Positions 35,302 to 45,668 of a DNA stretch of 64,000 bases are shown piece after piece. The DNA comes from Amaurobius ferox. Its lineage: Eukaryota > Arthropoda > Arachnida > Araneae > Amaurobiidae. Made by a program: the position numbers and the translations under genes. Location of the stretch: NCBI GenBank assembly GCA_951213105.1, contig OX578138.1, positions 65,713,037 to 65,777,036 on the forward strand, written 5' to 3'. Numbering within the stretch: the stretch's first letter is position 1; every line of letters starts with the position of its first letter. The notes beneath the pieces were generated by a model, which ran no database searches, had not been told where the DNA came from, and worked only from the letters and a program-made list of their open reading frames with translations.

Positions 35302-35535
35302 AAACCGTGAGGTGCCCAGAAAAGAATTGTATTTGAACATTAACAGAATTTTAAGAAACAATAGAAAACATAAAAATGACATATATAAGAGTAATTGCAT
35401 TCAATTCATTTACATTTTTCTTTGACAATTTTGATGTCAACATTCCGTCAACAATCCGTCATATATATGTCATTTCTATGTTATCACTGCTATTGTTCCT
35501 TAATATCCTGTTAATATCCAAGCGCCTCACGGTTT
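35302..35535. mobile_element. Small foldback MITE inside family F
   Basis: AAACCGTGAGGTGCC at the left and GCGCCTCACGGTTT at the right are inverted. Further inside, GAACATTAACAGAATTTTAAG and CTTAATATCCTGTTAATATCC pair, as do AAATGACATATATA and ATATATATGTCATTT. Arms are about 85 bases. No ORF. Confidence 0.75.
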
Positions 35536-36154
35536 AATTTTTAGTGGCATATGGCCAAGAATATTGTGATAGCTAAAAACATTTTTTTTTACTTTTTACT
35601 GCGGTTATTTTAAAACCGTGTAACTTAAAAGGTTTTTTATACTATTTCATTTTAGACTTTTGAATTTTGCGATTTTGCAACTAATTTTTCACCAGATATC
35701 CAATCAAACTTTTATTAAATCTTTTATTGAATTATGTCTGATGGTTATCTGGCCTGGGTCTATCGTTTCCACCTCTTTTGGTGGCATATTTAACATACTT
35801 CTCCACGTTCAAAAGACCTGATACTTTGTACAGTGTTATTTAAATTTGACGGATCCTCAAAAAATAGAACAAACATTTTTTTTTTGCGAAATGACCCACA
35901 AAAACTCTATTTTTCTTTACATAATTTTATTGTTGTAAGATTGTTATAAAGAATTCAATATGCGGCCTCACTTCTACACATATATATAACCTCCGGCCGT
36001 CCAAATAGGTGCTCTTAGTCCTCTGGACGAGTCGGACGGTCTGGGTCTTCAACATATATATAACCTGGTAGGTCGGACGGCTTGGGTCTCAACAACAACA
36101 ACATATATATAACCTCATTGCTGTAAGATAGTTAAAAAAAAGTCAATGTGATGC
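35536..36154. repeat. Family F repeat copy 2 and SINE tail scraps
   Basis: 35536-35990 matches 26130-26620. At 35993-36101, GGACGGTCTGGGTCTTCAAC and GGACGGCTTGGGTCTCAAC(AAC)n look like two 3' ends of the tRNA-derived SINE. They sit within repeated ATATATATAACCT units. Confidence 0.5.
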
Positions 36155-36208
36155 ATATATATATATGTGTGTGTGTGTGTATATATATATATATGTGTGT
36201 GTATGTAC

Positions 36209-36262
<54 letters not shown>

Positions 36263-36263
<1 letters not shown>

Positions 36264-36600
36264 GTCCTGATGAGAATGCAATTTCGAACTAACCGCCATT
36301 TTTTGTGTAGTTTCAATTGATTGTTCTATATGTCTTAATCTTTTATCTTGAACTAATTATTATTGCTATTTCTCATTTTTGCCTTGTTTTATTTTTTATT
36401 TTTATTTATATTTATATACTTTTAATTGTGAATTTTGTATCCTTATATTCTTCTCATCCCCCTTTCCTTTGTAGTGATATATTGACCTTCTATCTTTATC
36501 CTTAGTCTTGGTCTATAGTTACTCATTTGTAACAGATATGCTAGAGATGGGGTTTTTTGTACATACAGTAGTTTATGCATAATTTACGATTAAAATCTTT

Positions 36601-36604
<4 letters not shown>
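36263..36604 (+). mobile_element. Naiad-like 3' tail, second subfamily, flanked by (TA)n
   Basis: Nearly identical to 28364-28706, and like that copy it ends AGTTTATGCATAATTTACG...AAAATCTTTCATTTTATATA. It begins two or three bases before CTGATGAG, directly after (TA/TG)n at 36155-36262. Confidence 0.6.

Positions 36605-36605
<1 letters not shown>

Positions 36606-36677
<72 letters not shown>
36606..36677. repeat. (TA)n microsatellite
   Basis: About 72 bases of TA, forming the left flank of the mariner-like element. The same repeat continues at 37609-37628 on the other side. Confidence 0.95.
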
Positions 36678-36680
<3 letters not shown>

Positions 36681-37608
36681 GGTTGTTATAATTAAAGTTC
36701 GCCTATTCAGAAGGCTCTAGAGCCGGTTCTATGGCTCCAAATGAAACAACATTTAACTAGTATGTAGTACAAGTGATGCGCTCTGCAAAAATCGAAAAAA
36801 AAAAAATTAGTTATAATTGTCGTCAGTAGGTGGCGCTTCTGCAATATCTAAGGTGATTTTTGCAAGTTTCGTTGTAAAAAAAATAAAGGAAAATTTATGT
36901 CACAGTTGGTAAAAGTAAAATTGTGCAGATTCATTCTATCAATTTCGGTCAATCCAGACGAAACACACAAAAGTGTACAAAATTTCAACAAACGCTTTGA
37001 AGAAGATCACTTTTTATTCAAATCTTCGACGATACAGCAGTGATGTCACAACTTCGAAACACTGAAATACGCTTCAACTCTGTGTCTAAAGACAGATGTC
37101 TGACGATCTCTGATCTGAAGAACAGTATTAGGCGTCACATCGGGTCAATCCCACAGGACACTTTACGCTCTGCAGTAGAAAACACAGTTCTGAGAATGGA
37201 ATGTGTGATTGCAAATAATGGCGGGTTCTTTGAGGATGCGTAATGCTGTTATTTGTCGCTGGCGAGCAACATGTTTTATCTTTCTGGACTCAGATTGCAT
37301 CACATGAAATTATCTGTATTGTTTGGAGCAATAGATCTGCGTCTAGAGCTTTCTGCATTAGCGAATTGTTATTGTACCAACTATGCAATACATTTATTTT
37401 CCTTTATTTATTTTACAAACAAATTGCAGCAATCGCCTTAGCTATTGGCACAGCGCCACCTACTGGCGGCAATTGTAACTAATTTTTTTTTCGATTTTCG
37501 CAGAGCGCATCACTTGTACTACATACTAGTTAAATGTTGTTTCGTTTGAAGCCATAGAACCGGCTCTAGAGCCTTCTGAATAGGCGAACTTTAATTATAA
37601 CAACCCTG
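36678..37608. mobile_element. Mariner/Tc1-like element with about 180-bp terminal inverted repeats, internally deleted
   Basis: Starts CAGGGTTGTTATAATTAAAG and ends with its exact inverse (CTTTAATTATAACAACCCTG). The inverted repeats extend to about 36858 and from 37432 with only a few mismatches. The element sits between TA dinucleotides inside (TA)n, consistent with TA target duplication. Only a transposase C-terminal remnant remains inside. Long inverted repeats and 931-bp length indicate a non-autonomous derivative. Confidence 0.9.
37040..37243 (+). pseudogene. Mariner-like transposase C-terminal remnant
   Basis: The frame ends with TISDLKNSIRRHIGSIPQDTL, then RSAVENTVLRMECVIANNGG and a stop. 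This is the usual tail of Tc1/mariner-superfamily transposases, after the third catalytic acid (helical region, then RMEC-like and NGGH-like sequence). The DNA-binding and catalytic DDE parts are absent. Superfamily assignment comes from the tail and the TA insertion. Confidence 0.7.
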
Positions 37609-37628
37609 TATATATATATATATATATA

Positions 37629-37988
37629 TTTCAAGGAAATAAATTATATCTACAAGTCTCAGGGATTCCACAAGGTGGATGCAGTAGTAGTATGTTAGCT
37701 AATTTATACCTTTATTATTATGAGCAGTCTTTTAATTCAATAGATTATAAAATTTATAGATATGTTGATGATCTGATATATTTAGTATATACTGAAAATT
37801 ATATCATAGATAGAGATTTCTATCCCAACAATGTGGAATTAATTCCTAATGAAGATACTATTAGTAATAATATTATTTTTTTGGATTTAAATATAATTAT
37901 TGATCCTACTAATGGTATAGTTACTAATTTATATGATAAAAAAGACAATTTTAATTTCAACATTAATAAAATATTACCATTCAATTAT
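37629..37988 (+). pseudogene. Naiad RT fragment (motifs B, C, E)
   Basis: Frame open: [18 protein letters not shown], then YRYVDDLIYLVYT with intact YVDD, and FLDLNIIID...DKKDNFNFNINKILPFN. After that, translation continues by chance through UTR sequence to a stop at 38061. About 90% identical to the 33-kb fragment by eye. It lacks endonuclease, fingers and motif A. Confidence 0.85.
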
Positions 37989-38243
37989 TTAGGCCTAGTG
38001 CTCGTCCACTTGTATAGCATTAATGCTTGGAATTTATTTGTTTTTCTATTATCGATTCCATAACTTTGATATTCGTTGATTATCTTTAGCTTGATGACTC
38101 TAAATTTGCATTTTTTTTTACCATTCGCTTGATGATTCGCTATTTAATACTTCTTTTAATTATGTAGGTTTTATTTAAAGTTAAGATTTTTGAATTACAA
38201 CTTCTCTCTATTCTATCATTGAAATTTCAAACCATTATTAGTA
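37629..38243 (+). mobile_element. Internally deleted Naiad derivative, copy 2
   Basis: Begins TTTCAAGGAAATAAATTATA immediately after (TA)n. It has the RT segment with motifs B and C, then jumps at about 37987 from the thumb to the distal UTR (TTAGGCCTAGTGCTCGTCC). It ends in CATTATTAG(TA)n. Same ends and junction as 32890-33505. Confidence 0.8.
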
Positions 38244-38256
38244 TATATATATATAC

Positions 38257-38597
38257 TTATTTCGATTCCATACCTTTGTATTATATTTTTCATTGACTTG
38301 TTGATTCGATATTAAATTTTTTTATTTTTTCCATATGCTTGAGGATTAATTGATTTTTACATTTGTTTTGTACGCCAGTTAGATAGTTGAATTTAGTTTA
38401 AGTTTTTCTATTTTAGTTTCCATACCTTTTAATTGGTTGATTTTCTGTAACTTGATAGCTAGTGTTTTGTATTTTTAATCCATTTGATTGATGATTTGCT
38501 GTATTATATTTTATTCTGTGGGTGTTTTTAAAAAGTTAGGTTTATCGTGTTACATCTTCTTACTTTTCGTTCATTGGATTTTCAAACTTCTATTATT
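38257..38597 (+). repeat. Two further Naiad 3' tails in tandem
   Basis: TTTCGATTCCATACCTTTGTA...TTGATTCGATATTAAAT (38260 on) and TTTCCATACCTTTTAATTGG...GATGATTTGCTGTATTATA (38427 on) are both relatives of the tail at 38040-38243. Each is about 170 bases, ending at (TA)n at 38597-38622. Confidence 0.65.
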
Positions 38598-38622
38598 ATA
38601 TATATATATATATATATATATA

Positions 38623-38933
38623 AATTAGAAAGACATAATAACCAATTCAAGTAATTACGAAATATTAAAATCACCAAAGTAGTTAAAAAGTGGTAAAAAA
38701 GAAATGTACGGCACTGGCTTAATTTTGAAGATGACTAATTAGACTAGACTCTTCTTCAGGTCTGAGCATCTAACTCTAATTAACCCAAACACATGCTTGT
38801 TGCAGAATTGGTAATAGTAAGTTACTACAAATGCCAATGCACAGGCTACAAGCATTAAAAGAAGAAGAATTGAAAAAAAAATAGAAATCAAGTATTACCA
38901 TGAGCAATGAGGCAGGCACTCATCGTAAGATAT

Positions 38934-38984
<51 letters not shown>

Positions 38985-39360
38985 CTCATTGCTGTAAAAT
39001 TGTTATAAAGAGTTCAATATGCGGTTTCACTTCTATATATGTATAATTCCATTTTTGCAAGATAGTTAAAAATAGTTCATTATACCCCCTTATTTCTACC
39101 CATTTATGTAAGATAATTAAAGAATGCGGCCAATATGCGGCTTCACACAAACAGTCAATTTATTTGTTATTGTGAAAATTGAAATCAAAATATATGAAAT
39201 TAAAACGAGGTATACGACATAAAATTAAAATTTATAATATAAACACCTTCATTTATCTGTCTATCTATCTATCTATCTATCTATCTATCCTGGGTAACGG
39301 TGCTACAAAATGTTGCCAACGTGTTTCAATCACGGATAAACATTTCGATTTTTATGATAT
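38623..39360. other. Segment S and unassigned sequence with microsatellites
   Basis: 38625-38712 is the partner of 32771-32858. A block near 38740-38790 (GAAGATGACTAATTAGACTAG, CTTCTTCAGGTCTGA) looks transposon-UTR-like. TA tracts at 38933-38982 and (TCTA)n at 39253-39290. No gene. Confidence 0.45.
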
Positions 39361-39650
39361 AATCATGCAGCTTTAGTGTATGACATCATATGCTGAAAGT
39401 GAGACCATGATGTGGGCAACCTATTTTTTACGTAATGCAGTGACTGTACTTCTTTCACGGCGAAATTATGATGTAACCATGGAGCTTTGCGTAGCGTATG
39501 ACATCAGATACTGAACGTGAGGCCATGATATGGGCAGCCCGTTCCCTACACAATGCAATGACTTTATTTGCATTCTTTTTTACGGCGAAATTATGATGTA
39601 ACCATGAAGCTTTAGCGTATGACTTCAGATACTGAAAGTGAGACCCTGGT
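39360..39650. repeat. Tandem repeat, about 2.4 units of 115-125 bases
   Basis: Unit landmarks: AGCTTTAGTGTATGACATCA, CTGAAAGTGAGACCATGATG, CAATGCAATGACTTTATTTG-like and ACGGCGAAATTATGATGTAA. They recur at 39370, 39490 and 39610. Part of the unit (ATGATGTGGGCAAC...TTTTTACGTAATGCAGTGACT) echoes the family A right end. Confidence 0.8.
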
Positions 39651-39733
39651 GTTATTTTATTTCTTACCATTTTATATATTTTTATTTGAGATACCACGCA
39701 ACTCAGAGTGTCACGCTTATTTCGTTAACATGT

Positions 39734-39807
39734 TTTACCAAGGCTTAACTGTATCCCGCGTCCTGCGCTCGCTTATCAACGGAACGCGGGATACAGTTAT
39801 ACCTTGG
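39734..39807. other. GC-rich hairpin (25 paired bases, 22-base loop)
   Basis: ACCAAGG, 3 mismatched bases, AACTGTATCCCGCGT at 39737-39761 pair with ACGCGGGATACAGTT, 3 bases, CCTTGGT at 39784-39808. The loop CCTGCGCTCGCTTATC... is 22 bases. This is precursor-miRNA-like in size but could equally be a tiny MITE. No expression evidence. Confidence 0.7.
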
Positions 39808-39919
39808 TTTAACATTCAAAACAGTTCAAGCTTCTTCCAACAAAAGTAGGAAATATTTTTCTTGCGTGTTTTTAGTTCATTACTTTTAGGGCAGAATACC
39901 CGCGGGTCTGACTAGACAA

Positions 39920-40445
39920 AAATTGTTTAAAATGTCGCCAAATTAATAGAAATGACGCTGAAACAAAAAAAAATGACGACAAATTGATGAAAATTCAATA
40001 ACTAAATAATATAAAAATTTACTATGAGAATAACCTATTTCTCTGGCCGTAACTCTTGTCAAAACTCTGGCGACAAATTTTGGCGGCATATCGCTAACTT
40101 GGCGAGTTTTTATAATGTTGCCAAATTGACGAAAATGCCGACAAATTGATGAAAATGACAATAAATCAATGGAAATGACGACTAAATGAAAATTCAATAT
40201 CTTGGGAAGAACATAGTAAAAACGACCATAAGAATAACCTATTTCTCAGTCCGTACGTAATGCTTGGCGAAAAATTTGGTGGGATCAAACTTTGTGACTT
40301 ATTTTAATATTGCCAGATTTACGAATACTTCGCCAAATTGATAAAAATATCACCAAATTGATAAAAATAACGTTAAATAGGAGACAATGCTTTGCAAATT
40401 TTTAATTCCGTCATATGACTCGCATACCTTCTAGTATCAACAGAT
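39920..40445 (-). repeat. Family C: degenerate array of 20-base TTGGCGAC units
   Basis: Successive units such as GTTGCCAAATTGACGAAAAT, GCCGACAAATTGATGAAAAT and GACAATAAATCAATGGAAAT. It ends AATTCCGTCATATGACTCGCATACCTTCTAGTA, a hairpin-like end also found inverted at 9075-9115. It looks like a HINE-like element made mainly of this array. Confidence 0.6.
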
Positions 40446-40557
40446 TCAGTCGATAGGAAATAGCAAGATTGTAGAGTTGAGGTGATAATGCTACTAGTTG
40501 ACTGTATGGGACGTCACGTCAAGGAAGAGCTTCAACTTATAGTTTCTCCATGCTCGT

Positions 40558-41346
40558 TGTTTAAGGGTGAGCGTCAGTAAATCTTCTGCCCTATCCGCTC
40601 TTTGTTAATTTTCGCGGCACACATTTTTCGCCGAAATACTGTTCAAACAGTTGCGAAATATTTTCTGAAAGATAAAATTCAATGCTTAGATTATATTAAA
40701 ACTAAATTTAATACTAAATAAAACATAGAATATATATTTTTATTTTAATCTAAATATTTTTGGTGCTACCATCTGTTGTCGTAATTTAATTCATACCGAA
40801 TATTTTTATTTTTTAATGAACATTTTTAAATGTCTATTCCTTCTAATACAGTATTATATATAACAACAGATCATATATACTAACCCCTCAATCACGGAAA
40901 GGTAATTTCTCATTCCATAAATTTGAGAAGGTGATATGAATGTACATCATTGAGGACTGCAGTTTTGTCTTCAAGTTCCTTTGTCTTCAAGTCCAAGTTC
41001 AATTACGTTTCCGTGATTGTGGCATTATTATATATGATCTGTTGTATTTGATAGCGTATTAGAAGGAATAGACATTAAAAATGTTCATTAAAAATTAAAA
41101 ATAGTCTGTATGAAATAAATTGCGACAACAGATGGCAGCACCAAAAATATTTTGGATTAAAATAAAAAATATATTCTATGTTTTATTGGGTATTAAATTT
41201 AGTTTTAATATAATCTAAGCATCGCATTTTATCTTTTAGAAAATATTTCGCAACTGTTTGAGCAGAATTTCGGCGAAAAATGTGTGCCGCGAAAGTTAAC
41301 AAAGCGCGGATAGGGCAGATGATTTACTGACGCTCACTCTTAAAAC
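40558..41346. mobile_element. Foldback element with about 345-base inverted arms
   Basis: The left arm (40558-40906) starts GTGAGCGTCAGTAAATCTTC; the right arm (41001-41346) ends GATTTACTGACGCTCAC. Paired landmarks: TATCCGC/GCGGATA, TTCGCGGCACACATTTTTCG with its inverse, TGGTGCTACCATCTGTTGTCG with its inverse. Innermost, TCAATCACGGAAAGGTAATT with AATTACGTTTCCGTGATTG. Spacer about 94 bases. No ORF and no clear target duplication. Confidence 0.85.
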
Positions 41347-41800
41347 AGGAATGTAAAGGGAAACTCTTACTTCCATAATTTAAAAACTTTATCAAAAGCA
41401 TCCATGACGTTAGAGAGTCCTTTTACCTCCGTGATTATAACTCAACTGCTTATTACCTTCTTCAGGTTTTTGCTCAATAATGCAATTATATATTATTTGA
41501 TCTGAAATTAATCTAATTAATTATATGAGTTATGTTTGATTAGAGGACCGTATTATAATGAACCCCATGTGTCTGCGGATATTAGGAGAGCAAGTGATCT
41601 TTATTCTAATAATGATTGGGAGACAAACAGAACTCAATACTATGGACTACTACTTGAAAAAGTCGAATGGAGACCCACCCTGCAGAGATTGGGTAGTAAG
41701 TTACCAACAGATGCCGAGTATTAAAAGACATTAGAGCTCATACTCTGAGAGGGTACAACTAGCACTTATGTATAGCGCTTATGTGTGTGGAATAATAAAT
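41347..41800. other. Unassigned stretch
   Basis: Includes a 62-aa frame (41536-41724) of ordinary, non-repetitive composition that I do not recognise. AGTCCTTTTACCTCCGTGATTATAAC at 41415 resembles the inverse of the TIR element end at 41801. Confidence 0.35.
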
Positions 41801-41809
41801 GGTTGTAAT

Positions 41810-43069
41810 CATGGAGGTAAAAGTAAGGAGAAAACACCAGTTTCGTTTGAGACAATAATTCAGGCGGTGCTGGGATAAGGTAAGTAGCCCTGCATTGTAT
41901 GCTTTTCTATGGCAAAAGGTATAAAATATTTATTTAAACTGACAATACTGTAAAAATAAATTATTAGAGCAATGTAAAGTTGAACTGAAATAATAAAGAG
42001 TATTCCTATTTATTCAAAGTTATTTTATCTTTCAATTCTTTATCTCCATATATTCTGCATTCTATCCGACAACTATGAGAAATCTGATGTGGGCAGCACA
42101 TGACTTTCCCTGCAGACTTATATACACATTATCTTTATTTTAATTAAATTTAATTCACTGTTAATTCAATTTTAAAACCTCATTTGGTAACTGGACTCAT
42201 TTTCAAAGGTGACGTAGAGAAAAAACGAAAAAACAAATATATCTCGAGAACGGCTAGTCCTAGTGTAATGAGGTTGGTCTTATTCTTTTCTTCGTTGAAA
42301 ATTAAGTATAAAACAAGCATTTAATGGATATATTTCAGCATACGTAGCTTTTTATTTTAGATTTTGCCAATTTTTGCTAGCCATTTGAAAAAAAAGGGCA
42401 GATTATTTTTTTCGAATCATACCAAAATCTAATCAGCACTAGGGTGACCCACAAGCGACTTATCTACCAAATTTTGTGAAATTCGTTCCATTAGATTTTC
42501 AGCTAGAGTGGATACAAGCTTTTGTGGGTCATTTCGCAAAAAAGGGCGAGTTATTTTACCCCAGTCGTACCCAAAACTAATCAGCACCAAATTCGCCCAC
42601 AAGTGACTTACCTACCAAATGTTATGAAATTCGGTCAATTAGGTTTTTGGCTAGAGTGGATACAAAATCTGTACACACAGACGCACAGACAGACAGACAG
42701 ACACACACACAGACGTCACGTTAAAAATAGTTTTTTCGTATTCTAGAGGTCTCGAAACGTGTAGATCCTCGAGTAAAACTCGAGTTGCGATTTTCGACAT
42801 GATTCCAATACTTTCCCTATACATTACCATGTATTACAGGGAAAGTAAAAAATATCGGTTAATTATACTCATAATAAGGGAACCTTTAATTTAAAAATAA
42901 TCAAAAATACTCGTACATATACTAAATACTACGCCTTTCTGTTGTGTCAACTAGCAATAACAGCTACTTTACTAACACTAGCCACAACTAGATATAATTC
43001 TCGCAAAGCATTATGGCATTTTCAAACGTTTCATCCGTAGGAGTTTTATCTCCTTCTTTCTAACTCCAT
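41810..43069. mobile_element. TIR element H, copy 1, with 9-bp target duplication, carrying a family B insertion
   Basis: GGTTGTAAT flanks it at 41801-41809 and 43070-43078. Ends ATGGAGGTAAAAGTAAGGAGA and the inverse of ATGGAGTTAGAAAGAAGGAGA match at 17 of 21 positions. A 9-bp duplication is typical of Mutator-like elements, so that class is a reasonable guess. Without the inserted family B copy (42082-42847) it is about 495 bp and non-coding. Confidence 0.75.
42082..42847 (-). mobile_element. HINE-like family B, copy 8, inside element H
   Basis: ATCTGATGTGGGCAGCACATG to GTATTACAGGGAAAGT, complete. Its insertion point in H is the same A-rich site that holds a family A copy at 50882-51945. 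Confidence 0.75.
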
Positions 43070-43078
43070 GGTTGTAAT

Positions 43079-43599
43079 ACTTGATAAATATTGATTGAAA
43101 TGGTGCTTTACGCAATCACTATTGAAATGTTGCTTTACACAAACACTACAACAGGACGGGCTATAAATATCAAGAAAAACTTGAAATATGCTTTGAAAGA
43201 CATTTCTATGTGCTCTTTTGAAACCCCTGAAGTTACGAAACGGTTCTCAATTCTTCTCTTGGAGAAGTTGAAAATATTGCAAAAAGAAATTTTAAAAATA
43301 GAAAATTAGTGGAATTTTTTTTTTACCTTGGTTTTGTGCAATGCTGTGAAGACTGAAGACCAGAGGGTTTCTGGGCGAAAATCGAATTAGTTAAACATGT
43401 ACTTCGAAATCAAATGAAATTGAGTTTGGTTAGTTCTTTTTAGAGCACTGCATCGGGTCGGATACCCGACTTGTGGGGAGGGGGCGGGGCAAGTTCCCTT
43501 TACTTTAACAGTTGTTGGTTATGGTTGTTATGGTTCTACCCGCAAAAATTACTTTTAAAGGCTATACTTTATCACATTTTTATCAAAGTAACTGGATAA
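43079..43599. other. Unassigned stretch
   Basis: A 72-aa frame (43091-43309) shows no motif. A G-rich patch with GGGTCGGATACCCGAC (inverted repeat) lies at 43454-43495. Confidence 0.35.
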
Positions 43600-43920
43600 A
43601 TGTGTAAACGGAGGCCACCCAAAGATGGTAGTTACAGATGTTGGCACTGTAGCCTTGATCCTCCAAACTGGGGGGGGGGGGGAATAATCTGGGTAACCGG
43701 CTGTCGAGGAATCGAGGAGGCAATCGCTGAATCGATGAGGCAGTACTACCTCAGGCTCTTCCAGGTGGTCCGGATCTCACGCACTATGGCTATTCATGCC
43801 CTGAGCCTAGATCCGACCGGCGACTGGGGTCGGGCTTGGCGGGTGTTCTTCGGCCCCTGCCCGGTGAATGATTCCGCCGAGTACGCGACCGCGGCTGCGG
43901 CTTTGCTGGATGAGAGATGA
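43600..43920 (+). pseudogene. LINE ORF1 C-terminal fragment (tentative)
   Basis: A GC-rich 106-codon frame in an AT-rich window, with codon use unlike its surroundings. It reads TGCRGIEEAIAESMRQYYLR...VVRISRTMAIHALSLDPTGD...FFGPCPVND and stops at 43918-43920. The N-terminal 25 codons before the G12 run (43668) may be in another frame. I infer ORF1 only because the next frame starts like a LINE endonuclease; the family is not recognised from the sequence itself. Confidence 0.45.
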
Positions 43921-43984
43921 AAATCTGCACGTGGCTCACCTTAATATCGGCGCAAGCCCCAATGGCCGCCGTGGTGAGTTCATA
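43910..43984 (+). pseudogene. Start of a LINE ORF2 endonuclease, overlapping ORF1
   Basis: ATG at 43910 opens a frame reading MRDENLHVAHLNIGASPNGR before homology breaks near 43980. HxAHLNIG is the typical first strand of apurinic-type endonucleases of non-LTR retrotransposons. ORF1 and ORF2 overlap by 11 bases (ATGAGAGATGA), a known coupling arrangement in LINEs. Confidence 0.55.
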
Positions 43985-43987
43985 TAA

Positions 43988-44721
43988 TCCTGTTAACAGA
44001 AAAGTGCGCATATATGCGTTAGAGACTTAATATCTACTGAAAATTTAACATTTATCTTTAGAGATTTAATATCTACCGTTAAAATACAATTTTATTACAG
44101 GTCGTTGGTCGAGAATTCGGGCCTCACTCTGCGGGTTCTGGTCGGGTTGCTGGTCGATCATTTTCATTGCTGGGGGTCGATAATTTTCTTTGCTGCAGGT
44201 GCGTATCGGGTTAAACCCGAACCGCATAGGTTTCTAGCTCCTTCTAACCATTTGAATTGGACCTGAAATGAAACAAAAATTAAAATTTTAGTGTAGTGGT
44301 TACAAGTACCAAAGTGATCTTTCAACAGAATTTTTGACGCTGAGTGAAAATTCTTTACAAATTGATGATTGTATGAACCGATGTTTAACTTTATTTCATG
44401 ATTAATGATGAATCATAAATCAGATATAATTTTCTCTTTTCATCGTGGGTCTACATATTTGTTATCCATTGCTGCGTTCAGTGACGTAACTAGGCTTTTG
44501 GCGCTCTGGAGCAAATAATTCCAGAATATCCTGGAGCAAATAATTTCAATAATTTCCTTTCCCGTGCGTGCTCCAGGATAATGTCATGTGATGGCAAATG
44601 GTTCACAATCCGGCAGCTAAAAATAGGCGAATGATTAGGAAATTAAGTGATCGACCATTAAAAAAACATAATAATGCATATAAGTTATCAATATGTTCCA
44701 CTTCAAAAGGCGCTCCTTTTT
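43988..44721. other. Unassigned stretch
   Basis: Includes a relatively GC-rich patch at 44100-44235 with repeated GGTCG motifs (GTCGTTGGTCGAG, CTGGTCGGG-like, CTGGTCGATC) and CGGGTTAAACCCGAACCG. No gene recognised. Confidence 0.35.
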
Positions 44722-44846
44722 ACTTTCCTTATATACATAATGTATAAGGAAAGTATTGTGACGGGGTCGAAAATTCGAATTCGAGTTTTCGACGGGAGAG
44801 CACGTTTCAAGCATCCCTGATCACGAATCAAACATTTTTGAAGTGA

Positions 44847-44884
<38 letters not shown>

Positions 44885-45668
44885 TATGTGTGTGTGTCAG
44901 TGAGTCTGTGGAGACGATAACTGACAAACGAATGGCCCGATTCGAACAAAATTTGGTACAAAAAACATAATCCGTAAACACTGGAAGTCTATTGTTTTTA
45001 TACGCAATCGAATGTTCAGAACCTCCCTAAATTTTCGAATGAAATTTTGAAAAAATCGTCAAAAAATCAAAACCGCTAATAAAGTTACGCAAATAGACAT
45101 TTATTATGTAATTTTTCATTAGAAAGCGATTGACATAAATTTTGGAACGCTAACATGAACCGTTCTCGAGATATTGTACATTTTTCAAAAAAATTATCAA
45201 AAAGTCATAAAATTAAAAAATATATATATCCTATTGAGAAACATGTTCACTTTTCATATGTAATACCATGCGATAATTTGGGTGACATCATTCTCGTGGA
45301 TCTAGCTCGTTTCATGCATGAAAAAAGATACTTTAAGTAATACTTTTGTATTTGAATGCCAATAGTCATTTATCTGCTGTAAAAATAACTTATTTCTCCA
45401 CCCATAACGCTTGGCGAGATTTTGACGACGAATTTGGCGGAATGTCGCCAACTTGGCGACATTTTTAATTTTTGCCAAATTAACAAAAATCTCGCCAAAT
45501 TGATAAAAATGACGCTAAATCAATGAAAATGACGACTCATTAAAGAAAATTCAATATCTTGGAAAGAATATAAGTATCTACTATAAGAATAAAATATTTT
45601 GTTTTTACTCTAAAAGTAGTAAATTCATTGCATTATATAAGGAAAGTCATGTGTTGTCCACACCAGAT
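44722..45668 (+). mobile_element. HINE-like family A, copy 5
   Basis: Complete: palindromic start, GT block at 44848-44896, GTCGCCAACTTGGCGAC at 45444-45460, and end GTTGTCCACACCAGAT in a T run. Confidence 0.75.
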
